A stretch of DNA of 58,773 bases from Chlorobiaceae bacterium (lineage in GTDB: Bacteria > Bacteroidota > Chlorobiia > Chlorobiales > Chlorobiaceae): assembly GCA_013334485.1 (NCBI GenBank), contig JAAXXL010000009.1:1-58773 (forward strand). The letters run 5' to 3'. Position numbers and translations under genes: made by a program. Each line of letters starts with the position of its first letter. Position 1 is the stretch's first letter. This document shows, one piece after another, positions 1-7,441 of this stretch. A model generated the notes under the pieces. That model was given only the letters and a program-made list of their open reading frames with translations, did not search any database and had not been told where the DNA came from.

Positions 1-42
1 TCAAAATAGAGCCGCTCCGTTAATTCAACACGATATCGCACG

Positions 43-333
43 ATGCAACATAAATTTATAAAGGTCCTGGCCATTGATATTCTCGACCACTGTTCATTGC
101 GTGTTTATTTCGATAATGGTACGGTAAGGGAGATAAATCTGGAACCCGTTTTGTATGGCGAACTCTATGAACCGCTGCGCAATCATGACTTTTTCAGACA
201 AGCAATTGTTGACGATGAAGCAGGAACAATCGTATGGCCAAATGGAGCGGACTTTGACCCTGACTTGCTCTACGCATGGGATGAACACGTTGAAGCATTT
301 GCAACCCAGATGCGCAAAGTCGAACAGTCTTAG
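43..333 (+). CDS. DUF2442 domain protein
   Basis: The 96-residue protein resembles the DUF2442 family: a short beta-rich start reading VYFDNGTVREINL, a middle segment with FFRQAIVDDEAGTIVWPNG, and an end with DLLYAWD. These IVWPNGAD..P..LY features are the family hallmark. DUF2442 genes usually lie directly downstream of DUF4160 genes, and the pair is regarded as toxin-antitoxin-like without a proven biochemical role. Here the partner would lie left of the window edge; an open frame ending at base 61 could be its tail, but it is too short to assign. The length is normal for the family. The position at the edge of an island full of toxin-antitoxin genes fits that reading. The family call is fairly secure; the function is unknown. 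Confidence 0.82.
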   Translation: MQHKFIKVLAIDILDHCSLRVYFDNGTVREINLEPVLYGELYEPLRNHDFFRQAIVDDEAGTIVWPNGADFDPDLLYAWDEHVEAFATQMRKVEQS

Positions 334-435
334 CCGTCAATAACGAAATAACCGTGTACGGATTTGCCTCCGTCGGCGATTGCCGCCATCTTGGGGATAA
401 AATCCATTTGGTGCACCTGAGTTCATCTTCCTGTA

Positions 436-467
436 TCAGCCTTTTTTCAGCTCTTTAATCACCTCAA
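436..467 (-). pseudogene. Relic of a Phd-type antitoxin 3' end
   Basis: Read on the minus strand, this stretch ends in a frame giving LEVIKELKKG and a stop, almost the same as the EVIKDLKKG terminus of the intact antitoxin at 1731-1949. The DNA match with 1729-1760 extends over about 30 bases with one or two differences and then breaks off. No open frame continues upstream. I read it as the last fragment of a second, deleted copy of a related module. The match is visible; its origin is inference. Confidence 0.5.
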
Positions 468-548
468 GTTAGTCGATAGCGCCCCGCAACCCGGAATAAT
501 GATTGTCATTTATGATAACTCTGAATATATTTACAAGAAAGGAACGCG

Positions 549-995
549 ATGCCGAGAAAGATATACCTTGACGTCTGTACCCTTTGTAGGCCTTACGACG
601 ACCAGACCTACACGAGAATCCGTATGGAAACCTCGGCTGTTCACTTAATTTTGTCGGCTGTGGAGAAAAGTAAATTTCAACTTGTTTGGTCACCTGTCCA
701 TTTGAAAGAAATTGAAGCAACAGCGAATGAAGTTGAATGAGCAGAGTTACTCTATTTGATAGCGAAAACTCAAAGCCGTTCAGAGCACAATACTCTTTTG
801 ACCAGGAATCGGGCTGAATTCTTTGTGAGCAAAGGCCTTGGAATTGCTGATGCAGTTCATCTGGCGTATTCCGAGTCATTTCAAGCGGAATTGATTACCT
901 GTGACGATAAATTTGCAAAGAAAAGCAAAACCATTACCCCGGCAATCTGGGTAGGTAATCCAGTAGCGTTTTGCGAAAAGGAGGAACTGTTATGA
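549..995 (+). pseudogene. PIN-domain ribonuclease (VapC-like), interrupted by in-frame TGA
   Basis: The frame from ATG 549 reads a PIN-domain start (KIYLDVCTLCRPYDD) for 63 residues and meets TGA at 738-740. The same frame then continues with no shift (AELLYLIAKTQ, later GLGIADAVHLAYSE and LITCDDKF) to a stop at 993-995. Read through, the product would be about 148 residues, a usual PIN length, with the expected acidic residues in LDV, ADAVHL and CDDKF. The TGA sits between them, so neither half should make an active nuclease alone. One base change from CGA (Arg) to TGA would explain it. AAGGA lies just upstream of the start. The ATG of the next small gene overlaps the final stop as ATGA. A sequencing error at 738 is the main alternative. 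Confidence 0.75.
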
Positions 996-1195
996 GCATC
1001 ACAAAATTAATGCCCGATAAAGATCTGATCAAAAAGGTCACTGAAATTCTTTTCAAGGAACTTGGCTATGCCAATGCTGTCAGATATTTGTCTCTGCCTA
1101 AGGAAGAGAAGCTTGAAAGCGTAAAACGCCATCGCAACTGGCAGGATACTCTCGACAAGGATACATTCTTCAACGACGTTTTCCCTTCCAGGTAA
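992..1195 (+). CDS. Small protein coupled to the PIN gene
   Basis: A 67-residue protein starting at ATG 992, preceded by AAAAGGAGG at 977-984, a strong ribosome binding site. The start overlaps the stop of the interrupted PIN gene (ATGA), so the two were probably translated together. The sequence is charged and mostly helical in appearance (KDLIKKVTEILFKELGYANA, then an end with WQDTLDKDTFF). I do not recognise a family. Position suggests an accessory or antitoxin-like partner of the PIN protein, though in most vapBC modules the antitoxin comes first. A frame with an upstream TTG at 971 exists, but the Shine-Dalgarno spacing favours 992. Confidence 0.6.
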   Translation: MSITKLMPDKDLIKKVTEILFKELGYANAVRYLSLPKEEKLESVKRHRNWQDTLDKDTFFNDVFPSR

Positions 1196-1359
1196 AACAG
1201 CATAAAACAGTCGGCCAGTAGCATTTTTCAAACAAAACAGCAACCGGAATCAGCTCCTCTCCGGCAAATAGTTCAGAAGGCATTAGAGCTAAATAACGAG
1301 GCGTTTTCGATTTTCGAAAAAATGGCAGGTAAGGGGTTTCGCGTAACTGACAGGAATGA

Positions 1360-1572
1360 GTGTCGTCCCACCATATTCATCTTTCGCGGGCAGAAAAACT
1401 GAGAGTCATGAAAGCCATATGGGAAGATCTGACGCATGAAAAAGAGTCATTAGAATCTCCAGACTGGCACAATCACGCTTTGCGGGAAACTGAACATCGA
1501 TTGAGCACAGGCCAAGAGCAGATTGTGGAATGGCATCAAGCGAAATCCGAACTTCGAAAAAGATTCGAATGA
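1360..1572 (+). CDS. Putative addiction module component, TIGR02574 family
   Basis: The 70-residue protein shows the pattern of the TIGR02574 antitoxin-like family: an SRAEKLRVMKAIWEDL start, a middle SPDWHNHALRETEHRL, and the highly typical tail WHQAKSELRKRFE. The frame opens with GTG at 1360; an internal ATG at 1408 would remove part of the conserved start, so GTG is preferred. Such proteins are normally encoded just upstream of a RelE/ParE toxin, usually with overlapping stop and start codons. Here the overlapping ATGA is present (1569-1572), but the toxin frame fails after 21 residues. The gene therefore looks like an orphan antitoxin left after loss of its toxin. Confidence 0.78.
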   Translation: MSSHHIHLSRAEKLRVMKAIWEDLTHEKESLESPDWHNHALRETEHRLSTGQEQIVEWHQAKSELRKRFE

Positions 1573-1634
1573 GAATCAGCCGAGCGCTACCCGGCAATCG
1601 TAACACCTGGCTCGGGAAATCCCCCTCCGATTGA
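1569..1634 (+). pseudogene. Beheaded ParE/RelE-type toxin start
   Basis: An ATG at 1569 overlaps the stop of the upstream TIGR02574 gene in the usual antitoxin-toxin ATGA arrangement. It begins MRISRA, as toxins of this partner family often do, then runs out after 21 residues at TGA 1632-1634. No toxin-like sequence follows in any frame before the next module. The identification rests on the position and six residues, so it is tentative. Confidence 0.4.
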
Positions 1635-1730
1635 ACCGTAACTTTAGAAAAGTCTTCACGCTGGGCACAGAGGCAGGTACAAGGTTGATGATATCCGATA
1701 GCTGTTTGAGAATGATTTGCTCATCGCATA

Positions 1731-1949
1731 TCAGCCTTTTTTCAGGTCTTTAATCACCTCATCAAGTGGCACAGATGATTGATCATGCCCTTCGGCTTTT
1801 GCTTCCCGAAGATCAATCAGATCCATATAATCTTCCATCAGCTCTTCTATTGCCTGATATTCTTCATAGGGCAAAACAACAAACTCTTTTTTTCCCCCTT
1901 TTTCTATGATTTGAGGGTTAAGGCGCATAATTTTTCTGGCGGTAATCAT
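1731..1949 (-). CDS. Phd/YefM-type antitoxin
   Basis: The 72-residue protein has a Phd/YefM look: a short DNA-binding start followed by EFVVLPYEEYQAIEELMEDYMDLIDLREA and an acidic, flexible tail (SSVPLDEVIKDLKKG) of the kind that wraps a RelE-fold toxin. Its ATG overlaps the stop of the toxin gene by four bases, so the pair is co-translated with the toxin first, the reverse of the commonest order. The antitoxin would bind the toxin and, through the dimer, repress the promoter upstream of the toxin gene. A near-identical 3' end occurs as a relic at 436-467. Confidence 0.8.
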   Translation of the reverse strand: MITARKIMRLNPQIIEKGGKKEFVVLPYEEYQAIEELMEDYMDLIDLREAKAEGHDQSSVPLDEVIKDLKKG

Positions 1950-2194
1950 CGGTATGCCTCTTTTCTGTGTTTTATACGATACACAATCACTTTTTGACCT
2001 TCAACACCAAACAAGACTCTATAGTCACCTACTCTTAAACGGTATTCAGGAGTAAAGTTAGTCAGTTTTTTTACGTTTCCTGTCAGATTATTTTCAAGTG
2101 CTTGTATTCTTTCGGTTATCCGTAATGCCTCTTTTCGATCGAAAGATTTCAAATCTTTAATTGCTGATGGTTTAATTTCAATAGAATAAAGCAT
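1946..2194 (-). CDS. RelE/ParE superfamily toxin
   Basis: This 82-residue protein fits the RelE/ParE fold: IEIKPSAIKDLKSFDRKEALRI at the start, a helical ERIQALENNL, then the conserved strand block YRLRVGDYRVLFGVEGQKVIVYRIKHRKEAY. The RVGDYRVLF segment and the basic end are hallmarks of RelE-type mRNA interferases that cleave mRNA on the ribosome; ParE-type gyrase poisons share the fold. The family cannot be split further by eye. It is first in a two-gene minus-strand operon with the Phd-type antitoxin. Length is complete, so the toxin is probably intact. Confidence 0.85.
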   Translation of the reverse strand: MLYSIEIKPSAIKDLKSFDRKEALRITERIQALENNLTGNVKKLTNFTPEYRLRVGDYRVLFGVEGQKVIVYRIKHRKEAYR

Positions 2195-3195
2195 CAGTAC
2201 ACCCTCGATCTATATGGCGGTTCCGGGAATTTTGAACACGTTTTCCGGTTAACGTTGAACCGTGAACGCCTCATCATTCGTTCTGTAAGTACAATGTAAA
2301 AAAGTGTTCGAAGTTTATTCCATTCAAGCAAGCATTTTACGCATTAATTCTCCCTTCAGCATCAATCGATCGGCGTTATGACTTAACCGGTCACAGATGA
2401 CATCTGCCTGAGTCGGATCGATGATAATGCGACATAGTGAAGGAGTTCATCCCTCTCCCCTGCAACGTGTTATTTTCTTGAGAACGGACTAAGCCGGGTC
2501 TCGAAACAACGTTCAGAGGCATCAGCAAATGGGAACATGACAAGCGTTGGTTAACAGAGTAAGGTGCCTCCATCTGCATATGAAAATCAAAAGTAAATAC
2601 AGAAAATCATGGCTGTCGCTGAAGTTCCCCAGTGATAACACATTGAACTGCGGTAAACAAGTAGAGTTTGTCGTCTACGTCCCCGAACTGGGAAAAAGCG
2701 GTTATCGGATTGAATGAAATTGAGTTAGCGGGGTAATGAGAAGAAGAGGGGCGAGGGGTTATTATCGTTATTCAACGACGTCCCGGAAGTTAGGAAGTCA
2801 AATGAAGTCAGCCTACGGATTAGGGTGATTTCGGAACTCATTACAGAGCCTGCGCTTTCCTCTGTCAACGCTTCCCCACGGCATTGCTGCACGTCGAGGC
2901 ATGACTCGGGGCCATGATGACTGGCTATACCTTTCATGTAAGTAACTTTCATACCCAACTTTTTACCGGTTTTAATCGGCGCTTTCTGAACGTCCCTGCG
3001 TGGTTTTGTAGACTTGGCAAGTTGTCCAGATCCGTCACCGTAGCCTTCCAGTTCTGCGGGTGTCCGATTGATTCTGTTTCAAAGAATAGGAAGATATGTT
3101 AAACATTGAATTAGCAAAAGCAGATATCTTTTCTATTTGCTACTGTTTAAACATTAGCATTCTATTTCAATAATAATAAATGAGGTTTTTAAATG
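2195..3195. other. 1.0-kb stretch without a recognised gene
   Basis: No frame here gives a convincing protein. The longest plausible small frame is ATG 2580 to TGA 2717 on the plus strand (45 residues, start MKIKSKYRKSWLSLKF), which I cannot place in a family and which has no clear ribosome binding site. From about 2400 to 3060 the base composition matches the core genome rather than the AT-rich operon that follows. This suggests remains of an older element ending near 3090. There are no terminal repeats or transposase motifs that I can see. Confidence 0.4.
3097..3153 (-). terminator. Imperfect nested inverted repeat downstream of the AAA-TPR gene
   Basis: Outer arms TGTTAAACA (3097-3105) and TGTTTAAACA (3144-3153) enclose inner arms TTAGCAAAAG (3111-3120) and CTTTT...TTGCTA (3128-3142, with a four-base insert). 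It lies 43-99 bases past the stop of the 869-residue gene and could end that transcript. There is no strong T run on the minus strand, so the terminator call is weak. Confidence 0.3.
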
Positions 3196-5805
3196 TTATT
3201 TAATTATAACGCACTCCCCATTCTCAATATCTTCCTTAACCATTTTATACTTTTTAAATACAATTGATCCGTTATTATATCTTACCTTTATTTTTTCATT
3301 TCTACGATATACCTTACCTAAGCTCATAGCGATAGGCACCGCAGTAAAAGAGTCAAGGACCACCTCTGCATTTTTCCTTATTATATCAACATCTTCAAGA
3401 TGTACATAATTGGAAACATGCTTAATACTATCATATTCATTTATAAACTTAAGAATATCTCTTGCTTTATTTATAGCCGTCTCTTTTTGGTTTAAATATG
3501 CATAAAGATTTAACTCTAAATGATCAACAGTGATATATTCTTCGGGATTAACTAAAGCAAATTGTTTTACTGAATTTATAAGCTCAACGTACTTCAACGC
3601 ATCATGATACTTTCTCTGTTCAGTAAGTTGAAATATATATTTTTCAAATATTCTAAGATCAATATAATCAACGGAATCAGCCCTGTCACTCTTAAAATTA
3701 GCAAAATATTTTAACCTTACATCTAGTGATGCACCTGTATCATTAAAGTATGAAAGTAACTTATTAATGTTATATGCAATTTTTTTATCGACAGATAAAC
3801 CCTCTTTTTCGAGATAAATATTTGCATCATTAAGCAATTCTATAGCCACACTGAAATCATCTTTACTGTCAATAGCAAAAACTGCAATTTCATAGAAATG
3901 TTGTGCAAGTGGCTTTTCACCTAATATATTTATCTGCGATAATATTAACTCAAAATAATCATTATAGTAATTCTTGTACAGGTATAAAATAATACCTCTA
4001 AACACTGAATAGCTAAAATCCATTGATGCTTCTAGCTCCTCATCTGTTGGCCTAACTTTACCAGTAGATACAAGATCTAGCAATTGATTAATTAATGTTA
4101 TTTTTTCATTTGCTTCAGTAGTCACTTCAAGCAATGCGAGAATTATTTTAGGTTTAACAATATCTTTTGAAAAAGAAATTGCTTTCCTATAATTCTCTAC
4201 AACTTTACTCTGCTGATGTATGTTATCAAATGTTTGCGCTAAGTTAAAGTGAGCTATGGTCTTCAGCTCTTCTATAAATTCCTGCTTAATTTTTTCTTTT
4301 TCAAAAGCAGTTTCATCAATTATTTTTTCAAATATTTGTATAGCTTCATCTTTATGAGTTTCAACATCAGACTGCAAAGCAATACTCCCATAATCGAGAA
4401 GTGCTTTTGCGTAAATCTCATCTTTCTTACAATTACTTATCACTTTCTTAAAACATTGTAAACTTTTCTCTATACTGTTGAGATAAAAATATGTTAGTCC
4501 TCTTTGAACTAAAACAGTATAGTACCAAATAGCCTCATCGTCAACATTAAATTTAGCATTATTAAAATAACCAAGTGCGCCCTCATAATCCTTTAAGACA
4601 AACGCACAATGCCCCATTATGTAGTAATAATGATGTTTATCAACGTTATCAACAAACTCGTCCGCACTTAAATACTTTTTAAATGCTTCAAGAGCTTTTG
4701 CATATTTAAATTTTTGATACTCTTCAATAGCGATTTTTATTAATCCTTTATCTTCCTCCTCAATTGCTCTTATCCACTCGTAGCTCAAACTGCGCCGAAT
4801 AATTTCATTTTTAATACAAATATCATCTTCATGGTAGTTAATGATACCAGCAAGATATAGCTTACTTTTAATTTTATCTGAAACTTCTTTTCCTTTTTTA
4901 AACTCGATTTCAACAATAGCATTTCGAATATCTCTATCCTTTTTAACTATCTCTCTTATATTGTCTATAGGGGGCTTATCATATGTTGTAAGATATAGTT
5001 CAGTTACAAGTTTATCTATCATATCAACGTTAACATCTTCTTGCATTAACTTATTTTCTACCTCTGAACACACATCCCACATCATTCTCGGATTGCCATT
5101 TGTCCAATAAAATATTCGACTAACAGACTCATCTGATAATTTGATTCCAGAAATCATCAAAAATCTTTCGTACTCTTCCCTAGTAAAATCATTTAAATAT
5201 ATTTTTTGACCTATATTGAACGGTGATATCTTTGGATCTTTAATGATTTCATTTGGTTCAACTACTCCTGAAAGCAAATATGTTAAGCCATAAAATTCAT
5301 TATAATTTACTCTCGAAGCAAAATAACTGCTTCGTATTTGAGAAAATATCTGGTCTGAATAGTCTGTTTTTGTAAGCGCATCTATTTCATCGAGGATGAT
5401 AATAATTTTCCCTCCATTTAAAGCTTTCAGCAAAAGCCTTAACTCATTTGTATGCTGCTTATGTGCCGGGGTATCCTTTAAGTGAATTCGCCTATCATAT
5501 ATAACATTCGAAACCTCACAAAACTTTTCAGGATAAGTTTCTATTGCAACATCGATTATACTTTCGAAGCAGCTCCTTGCATCAGGAAATGAATTAGATA
5601 AATCTATATATAAAAAAACATCACTTATCGTCTCATATTTTCTTTTTGCATTTAGTAATAGATTAGTTTTACCCATTTGTCTTGAAACAAGAACATAACC
5701 AGGCCGGCCCATATCACGAATGATATTTCTTACTTGTTTATCTGCATCCCTTTGGACATAGAGTTCTGGAGGAATGATAGTATATGGCTTTAATATTTTA
5801 TTCAT
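3196..5805 (-). CDS. AAA-type ATPase with long helical-repeat (TPR-like) tail
   Basis: An 869-residue protein with no signal peptide. Residues 1-330 look like an AAA_35-type ATPase: a Walker A region SRQMGKT (41-47) in which the usual first Gly is Val, a clear Walker B IIIILDEID (134-142), then LNDFTREEYERFL and FYWTNGNPRMMWDV, which match the lid of that family. From about 350 to 640 the chain is made of paired helices with TPR-like pieces such as HYYYIMGHCAFVLKDYEGALGYF, followed by more helical repeats and a short beta-rich end. The gene starts four bases after the stop of the phosphorylase-NTPase gene, so the two form one operon. The sequence is very AT-rich and flanked by toxin and methylation genes. 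By analogy with STAND-type immune ATPases, the repeat tail could be the sensor and the fused enzyme of its neighbour the effector. That role is inferred. Confidence 0.8.
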   Translation of the reverse strand: MNKILKPYTIIPPELYVQRDADKQVRNIIRDMGRPGYVLVSRQMGKTNLLLNAKRKYETISDVFLYIDLSNSFPDARSCFESIIDVAIETYPEKFCEVSNVIYDRRIHLKDTPAHKQHTNELRLLLKALNGGKIIIILDEIDALTKTDYSDQIFSQIRSSYFASRVNYNEFYGLTYLLSGVVEPNEIIKDPKISPFNIGQKIYLNDFTREEYERFLMISGIKLSDESVSRIFYWTNGNPRMMWDVCSEVENKLMQEDVNVDMIDKLVTELYLTTYDKPPIDNIREIVKKDRDIRNAIVEIEFKKGKEVSDKIKSKLYLAGIINYHEDDICIKNEIIRRSLSYEWIRAIEEEDKGLIKIAIEEYQKFKYAKALEAFKKYLSADEFVDNVDKHHYYYIMGHCAFVLKDYEGALGYFNNAKFNVDDEAIWYYTVLVQRGLTYFYLNSIEKSLQCFKKVISNCKKDEIYAKALLDYGSIALQSDVETHKDEAIQIFEKIIDETAFEKEKIKQEFIEELKTIAHFNLAQTFDNIHQQSKVVENYRKAISFSKDIVKPKIILALLEVTTEANEKITLINQLLDLVSTGKVRPTDEELEASMDFSYSVFRGIILYLYKNYYNDYFELILSQINILGEKPLAQHFYEIAVFAIDSKDDFSVAIELLNDANIYLEKEGLSVDKKIAYNINKLLSYFNDTGASLDVRLKYFANFKSDRADSVDYIDLRIFEKYIFQLTEQRKYHDALKYVELINSVKQFALVNPEEYITVDHLELNLYAYLNQKETAINKARDILKFINEYDSIKHVSNYVHLEDVDIIRKNAEVVLDSFTAVPIAMSLGKVYRRNEKIKVRYNNGSIVFKKYKMVKEDIENGECVIIK

Positions 5806-5809
5806 TTCT

Positions 5810-7441
5810 TTAGTTTAATTCTCGCTCAATATCTCTTAATATATTAACATAAGTTTTATCATCAAACTTATTTAAGGTATAAATACTTCGAAAAAACTTC
5901 TTAATGAAGCGAGGCGACCCTTTACTTCGTTCAATTAAGGAAGACTTAAAATCAGACGTTAGACAGACATTAAAAACTCCTATAATCTTATCAACGAGCA
6001 GTATGATCTCATCTTTTCCCCAATATGTCAGAGGAATAAACATGAGATGTTGATATATTTTTTGTTGAATTTCAGATATACTTAACGAAGGATTATCTAT
6101 TGATGAAAGCACAAACTTTACTTTATCTAAACCAATAATAAAATTTTTGGAAATAATTAAAGAGAATATTTTTTCACAAAACTCTTTCTTTTCCTCACTT
6201 GAATTAATTGGGATTTCCTCAATAAATATTAACAGCTCTTTATTACTATAGTATTTATTAAGTATTGCCATCAAGCACTTACTACACTCCGAAAATGATT
6301 TTGGCTGAATTTCAGTAGACACCCCTTCAGCATAAAATGCGATTTCATATAATATCTCCTTAAAAAATTCCTCTATATTTGAACCTATGCATGGGGCGAG
6401 ATTTATTTGTATAAATGGGATTTTATTTTTTATTAAATTTCTAACAATCAAATTTGACTTCCCACACCCTGAAGGACCATATATCCAAACTCCATACTGC
6501 CGTACGTATTGATTAAATATATAATCACTATTTCTCTCAATATAGTAATTTTCTTTTAAAGCATCATAATACTCAAAAAGAACATCGCCAATATACAAGC
6601 TATAGCAACAAGATTCGTCTATAATGTTATTAATAGCCTTAACACCTAATTCTTGAAATGCAAATGGCGAATTAAATATCTCAGAGCATGCACTTAATGC
6701 AGACTCAATTGCAACTTTTTGATTAATTTTTTTATTTTCTTTTTTATTCCCATCAGCAAAATCACAAATTCCTTTAACTAATATCCAGTCAACCTTATTT
6801 CCGCATGCAGAATAAAGCCCTGCACCCTCCATTTCTCCACCTTTTGAATCTGGGAACTCGAGCTTCAATTTATTTCTATACTCTAAATTATCAACAAGTT
6901 CTTCACCAGATAATATTCGTGTGAAAATCATTTTTGCTTTTGTATCGTCACCATTAAAAAACTCCCAATTTCCGATAATATTTTTAAACCTGTTAAGTAA
7001 TATTTGACTTGATTGGGCTTCAATCCCTCTACTTATAGTTTTTGATTCTCCGACTCGTTTCACATTGTACGGAATAACTGATTCAGCAACCAAAACATCA
7101 CCAATTTTCTGTATTTCTTCTTCAACTCCAAACGCAATACCAATCATAATCACAACAGTTGTTTTTAGAAAGGTTAATGCTGACGATACCGTCATTATAG
7201 AACTATCCCTTGAAATAGATCCCATAGAACATTGAACATGAGCAACTTTATAATTACCAAAAACCCCAAAATAATAGGTATGATTACCCTCAAATACTCG
7301 TAATATTTCTTTATGTCCAACTAATGGCTCAATTTTTAAATGCGTATATTTAGTCTCAATATCTGTAGCCGTCACCAATAGCACTAAATCTCCATCAAGC
7401 AAGTGTGCAATACTGTTTGAATCAACGTCTTTATAGATCAT
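5810..7441 (-). CDS. Nucleoside phosphorylase/nucleosidase domain fused to a P-loop NTPase
   Basis: Residues 1-260 of this 543-residue protein match the phosphorylase superfamily that includes MTA/SAH nucleosidase: VVIMIGIAFGVEEE with IGDVLVAESVIPY (98-125), GGEMEGAG (201-208) carrying the expected catalytic-site Glu205, and GICDFAD (224-230) carrying the expected Asp227. Residues 280-543 are a P-loop NTPase with Walker A GPSGCGKS (322-329) and a Walker B-like LLIFIEEI (403-410), resembling STAND/AAA ATPases, with no repeat sensor after it. It is the first gene of a tightly packed operon with the AAA-TPR protein. Phosphorylase-like domains act as effectors in several immune ATPases, so a nucleotide- or nucleoside-depleting defence function is plausible, but the substrate cannot be read from sequence. 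Composition is strongly AT-rich, pointing to transfer. Confidence 0.82.
   Translation of the reverse strand: MIYKDVDSNSIAHLLDGDLVLLVTATDIETKYTHLKIEPLVGHKEILRVFEGNHTYYFGVFGNYKVAHVQCSMGSISRDSSIMTVSSALTFLKTTVVIMIGIAFGVEEEIQKIGDVLVAESVIPYNVKRVGESKTISRGIEAQSSQILLNRFKNIIGNWEFFNGDDTKAKMIFTRILSGEELVDNLEYRNKLKLEFPDSKGGEMEGAGLYSACGNKVDWILVKGICDFADGNKKENKKINQKVAIESALSACSEIFNSPFAFQELGVKAINNIIDESCCYSLYIGDVLFEYYDALKENYYIERNSDYIFNQYVRQYGVWIYGPSGCGKSNLIVRNLIKNKIPFIQINLAPCIGSNIEEFFKEILYEIAFYAEGVSTEIQPKSFSECSKCLMAILNKYYSNKELLIFIEEIPINSSEEKKEFCEKIFSLIISKNFIIGLDKVKFVLSSIDNPSLSISEIQQKIYQHLMFIPLTYWGKDEIILLVDKIIGVFNVCLTSDFKSSLIERSKGSPRFIKKFFRSIYTLNKFDDKTYVNILRDIERELN

Noticed and set aside
2-61. Open frame running from the left edge and overlapping the DUF2442 start, possible tail of a DUF4160 gene
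   Set aside because: The position is right for the usual partner, but only about 19 codons are visible and they do not carry a diagnostic motif.
738-740. TGA in the PIN gene as selenocysteine
   Set aside because: PIN nucleases do not use a Cys at this site and no selenocysteine insertion element is evident downstream; a nonsense change is simpler.
469-879. 136-codon minus-strand frame
   Set aside because: It lies antisense to the PIN gene and shows no family features; it looks like an opposite-strand shadow.
1205-1404. Plus-strand frame without a start codon, containing LRQIVQKALELNNEAF
   Set aside because: No clear start or ribosome binding site, no family match, and it overlaps the start of the better supported TIGR02574 gene; it may be gene debris.
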